A program made the position numbers and the translations under genes. The notes beneath the pieces are model-generated. The model saw only the letters and a list, made by a program, of their open reading frames with translations. It was not told the origin of the DNA and searched no databases. A stretch of 7,882 nt of DNA from NCBI GenBank assembly GCA_947304365.1, contig CAMZAY010000043.1:1-7882 (forward strand), read 5' to 3'. Within the stretch, counting starts at the first letter, position 1; each line of letters starts with the position of its first letter. The DNA comes from an uncultured Clostridia bacterium. Lineage in GTDB: Bacteria > Bacillota > Clostridia > Christensenellales > CAG-138. Below are positions 5,690 through 7,882 of this stretch, one piece after another.

Positions 5690-6868
5690 TCAGAGCTCTT
5701 TATGGCATATCCTGCCGTTTATGATCGTCATGACGCAGCGGGTCTTTACTTCGAGAGGATCGCCGTTGAACACCGCGATATCGGCGTCCTTGCCCGGTTC
5801 GATACTGCCGATCCTGTCGTCAAGGCCGGTTATCTTCGCGGCGTTGATGGTGATCGACTTGAGCGCTTCATACTCGGGCAGACCCTCGCGGACGGCAAGC
5901 CCGGCGCATATCGGCAGATACTGCTCCGGAATGACGGGATGATCCGTCATCATGGCGAATTCGATGCCGTTTTCGTAAAGCACTCTCGGCGCGGAATAGC
6001 TCTGGTTCCTGAGCTCGATCTTGCTCCTGTCGGAGAGCAGCGGCCCGATTATGACGCCCGCGCCTGTATCCTCGATACCCTTCTTAATAAGGTCCGGTAT
6101 CATGTATCCCTCGGTGCAGTGATCGAGAGTCACCCTGATATCGAACTCCCTCGCTATCCTGAGCGCGGTAAGAATATCGTCGGCGCGGTGTGCGTGTATC
6201 TTAAGCGGGAGCTCGCGCCTTATCACGGGGAGCATCGCCTCCATGGCAAGATCCCTTTCGGGCTTCTTCGATTCGTCGTCGCCGGCGGCACGGAGCTTTT
6301 TTTCATACTCCTTCGCCTTTGTCAGGGTGGTGCGAAGCGTCGCCGCTATCTGCATGCGGGTGAATATGGTCTTGCGGCTCTCGTACACGCGCTTCGGATT
6401 CTCGCCGAAGGCGGCCTTCATTCCCACTGGGAACCTTAAAAGCATATCTTCGACGTCCCTTCCGCTCGTCTTAACTGCAGCGAACTGACCGCCGACCACG
6501 TTGGCGCTGCCCGGGCCGGTGACGCACGTTGTAACGCCGCCGCGCATGGCCTCGACGAAGCATTTATCAAAGGGATTGATCGCGTCGATCGCGCGCACCT
6601 CGGGCGTGGATGGGCTCGACATCTCGTTGCCGTCGTCGCCCTCGAAGCCCATTCCGTCCTCGAACATGCCGATATGGCAGTGCGCGTCGATTATGCCGGG
6701 TATTACGGTCAATCCGGAGAGGTCGATCGTCTCTGCGCCTTCATAATCAAGGCCCTTGCCGACGGCCGCGATCTTGCCGTTTTCCACGGCGATATCGCCG
6801 GGGTAGCACCTTCCGTTGGGGTCGTTCTCGTTCATTGTGAACAGTTTTGCGTTTTTGAGTACAAGCAT
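5690..6868 (-). CDS. Imidazolonepropionase-like amidohydrolase, substrate unknown
   Basis: This 392-residue metal-dependent hydrolase of the amidohydrolase superfamily has the usual beta-rich N-terminal part (MLVLKNAKLFTM) followed by a TIM barrel. Visible metal and active-site candidates are the strand-1 HxH (DAHCHIGM, H63 and H65), IHAHRADDI (224-232, H225 and H227), TLDHCTEGY (247-255, H250) and MTDHPV (307-312, D309). The C-terminal ITINAAKITGLDDRIGSIEP (339-358) and GKDADIAVFNGDPLEV are typical of the imidazolonepropionase/dihydroorotase-like groups. No hut genes are nearby, so histidine degradation is unlikely. The ATG at 6868 has AAAGGAG 7 nt upstream and follows the nnrD stop by 12 nt. 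Its position between NnrD and 5-formyl-THF cyclo-ligase suggests, by inference only, a metabolite-repair or cofactor role. Confidence 0.9.
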   Translation of the reverse strand: MLVLKNAKLFTMNENDPNGRCYPGDIAVENGKIAAVGKGLDYEGAETIDLSGLTVIPGIIDAHCHIGMFEDGMGFEGDDGNEMSSPSTPEVRAIDAINPFDKCFVEAMRGGVTTCVTGPGSANVVGGQFAAVKTSGRDVEDMLLRFPVGMKAAFGENPKRVYESRKTIFTRMQIAATLRTTLTKAKEYEKKLRAAGDDESKKPERDLAMEAMLPVIRRELPLKIHAHRADDILTALRIAREFDIRVTLDHCTEGYMIPDLIKKGIEDTGAGVIIGPLLSDRSKIELRNQSYSAPRVLYENGIEFAMMTDHPVIPEQYLPICAGLAVREGLPEYEALKSITINAAKITGLDDRIGSIEPGKDADIAVFNGDPLEVKTRCVMTIINGRICHKEL

Positions 6869-6880
6869 GATTTATCTCCT

Positions 6881-7882
6881 TTACTTTAGTTCGGAACCTA
6901 TTATTTCGGTAATATCGCTTGCGGTGATGAACCGCGTATGCAGTATGTCGAGAGCCTTTTCGGCGGAGCTGCCGAGCAGGAACGCGCCGATCGCCGCCGC
7001 GTCCGCAGGAGAAGCGCCCTGGGCGAGCATACCCGTTATAATGCCCGCGAGCACGTCGCCGCTGCCGCCCTTGGCAAGGCCGGTATTGCCGCTGTCGTTA
7101 TAGCGAAGGGGCTTATCGGGCGAGGCGATCACGCTGAAAGCGGATTTCAGCAGCACCGTACAGCCGTACTCGTTTGAAAAATCACTCGCCGTCACTGTCA
7201 TATCCCGCACGATATCCTCCGTATCCCTGCCGCAAAGGCGGCTCATTTCAGCGGGATGCGGGGTGAGTATCGCCGCGGGATGAAGGAGCTTTAAAAGCTC
7301 CCTGTTCGCCGAAAGCGTGTTGAGCGCGTCGGCGTCTATCACGCAGGGCTTCTTTGAAAGGAGCACTTTTTCAAGAAGCGTCTTCGTCCTTTCATTCACG
7401 CCCATGCCGCACCCGATGAGAAGCGCATCCGACCATTCTATGAGTTCGTCGGCCAAGTCGCCTGTAAGGATCATGGCCTCGGGCACGGCGGCGAAGGAAG
7501 GCCTTAAGCTTTCCGGGATCAGCGCCTTTGTCAGACCCGCGCCGGAACGAACACAGGCCTTTGTGCTCATCAGCCCGGCGCCGGGCATATTCTCCGATCC
7601 GACTATCAGTCCCGCTTTGCCGAAGCGCCCCTTATTGGCGTTTGCCGGTCTTTTGGGAAGCAGCTTTTTGATGAGTCTTTCGTCGATCGTGACCTGATTC
7701 CGCAGCGAAACGTCCGCCGCGTATACCACGTCGACAGCGCCGTCCTCATACTTGACGATCAGCTGACCGTTCGATGCGATCTTGTCCCCAAAGCCGTAGC
7801 GTATGCTCCTGCCGTCGTCGACCGAAACATGCCTGCCCACGGAGATACAGTCTTTGGCATAGGCTTTGAGAAACGCCTCCGT
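6881..7882 (-). CDS. nnrD: Biotin protein ligase C-terminal domain fused to ADP-dependent NAD(P)H-hydrate dehydratase (5' end outside window)
   Basis: The frame is open to the right edge: 333 codons are visible. Residues 1-63 of the visible part (TEAFLKAYAKDCISVGRHVS onward, ending VYAADVSLRNQ) read as the SH3-like C-terminal domain of BirA. From there the frame runs without a stop into NnrD, which dehydrates damaged NAD(P)HX back to NAD(P)H using ADP. NnrD features are LLPKRPANANKGRFGKAGLI, RSGAGLTKALIP, LIGCGMGV, VIDADALN, LTPHPAEMSRLCG, and the catalytic loop NTGLAKGGSGDVLAGIITGM. Between the domains there is no ATG, GTG or TTG; the nearest, a GTG at 7729, is inside the BirA domain, and the GTG at 7840 is also internal. 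No NnrE epimerase domain is present in the visible part. The amidohydrolase gene follows after 12 nt. Confidence 0.9.
   Translation of the reverse strand, partial: TEAFLKAYAKDCISVGRHVSVDDGRSIRYGFGDKIASNGQLIVKYEDGAVDVVYAADVSLRNQVTIDERLIKKLLPKRPANANKGRFGKAGLIVGSENMPGAGLMSTKACVRSGAGLTKALIPESLRPSFAAVPEAMILTGDLADELIEWSDALLIGCGMGVNERTKTLLEKVLLSKKPCVIDADALNTLSANRELLKLLHPAAILTPHPAEMSRLCGRDTEDIVRDMTVTASDFSNEYGCTVLLKSAFSVIASPDKPLRYNDSGNTGLAKGGSGDVLAGIITGMLAQGASPADAAAIGAFLLGSSAEKALDILHTRFITASDITEIIGSELK
7694..7882 (-). other. birA: BirA C-terminal (BPL_C) domain segment of the fusion
   Basis: About 63 codons match the pattern of the biotin ligase C-terminal domain: Y-x3-C-x-S-V-G-R-x-V, then a glycine turn (YGFGDKIASNGQLIVKYEDG) and the closing ADVSLR, comparable to the ISLR end of E. 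coli BirA. The biotin- and ATP-binding catalytic domain should lie just beyond the right edge but cannot be seen. The assignment rests on pattern memory, not a search. Confidence 0.8.

Noticed and set aside
5702..6439. Plus-strand open frame of 245 codons opposite the amidohydrolase
   Set aside because: Antisense shadow of a well-supported gene, with no ribosome binding site or family resemblance.
6881..7840. NnrD as a separate gene starting at the GTG at 7840 or 7729
   Set aside because: Both GTGs lie within the BirA-like domain, and the frame continues open upstream with no stop; a fusion explains the sequence better.

Overview
The window looks like chromosomal housekeeping DNA from a GC-rich member of the Clostridia (Bacillota). 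The evidence is the gene set rsmD, coaD, a coiled-coil 'ATPase-like' protein, ylbJ, tmcAL (ylbM) and pta. From memory this set is a familiar clostridial neighbourhood. Promoters are of sigma-A type and ribosome binding sites are AAGGAG-like. I see no insertion sequence, phage gene, CRISPR array, tRNA or rRNA, and no gene-free stretch longer than about 110 bases.

Layout, left to right. (1) 1-838, minus: most of phosphate acetyltransferase (pta), cut by the left edge at its C-terminus. (2) 839-944: a compact divergent control region in which the two promoters share their -10 bases. (3) 945-2150, plus: tmcAL, the acetate- and ATP-using enzyme that makes N4-acetylcytidine in elongator tRNA-Met. 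(4) 2184-3233, plus: a YlbJ-like membrane protein whose start codon lies in the loop of a terminator-like hairpin. (5) A hairpin at 3222-3246 serving both converging transcripts. (6) 5029-3262, minus: rsmD, coaD and a hendecad-repeat coiled-coil protein, with coupled starts and their own strong promoter. (7) 7882-5117, minus: an open frame joining the C-terminal domain of a biotin protein ligase to NAD(P)H-hydrate dehydratase, then an amidohydrolase of unknown substrate, then 5-formyltetrahydrofolate cyclo-ligase.

How the genes fit together. The right-hand operon is about cofactor upkeep: biotin attachment, repair of hydrated NAD(P)H and recycling of 5-formyl-THF, with CoA synthesis (coaD) just downstream. 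The amidohydrolase between two metabolite-repair enzymes may have a related role. At the left, Pta feeds acetate production and TmcAL consumes acetate, so the divergent pair shares a metabolite.

The most notable observations are the BirA-NnrD fusion, the long 11-residue-repeat coiled coil next to coaD, the hairpin over the ylbJ start codon, and the overlapping divergent promoters. Nothing here is a clear new defence or mobile system.
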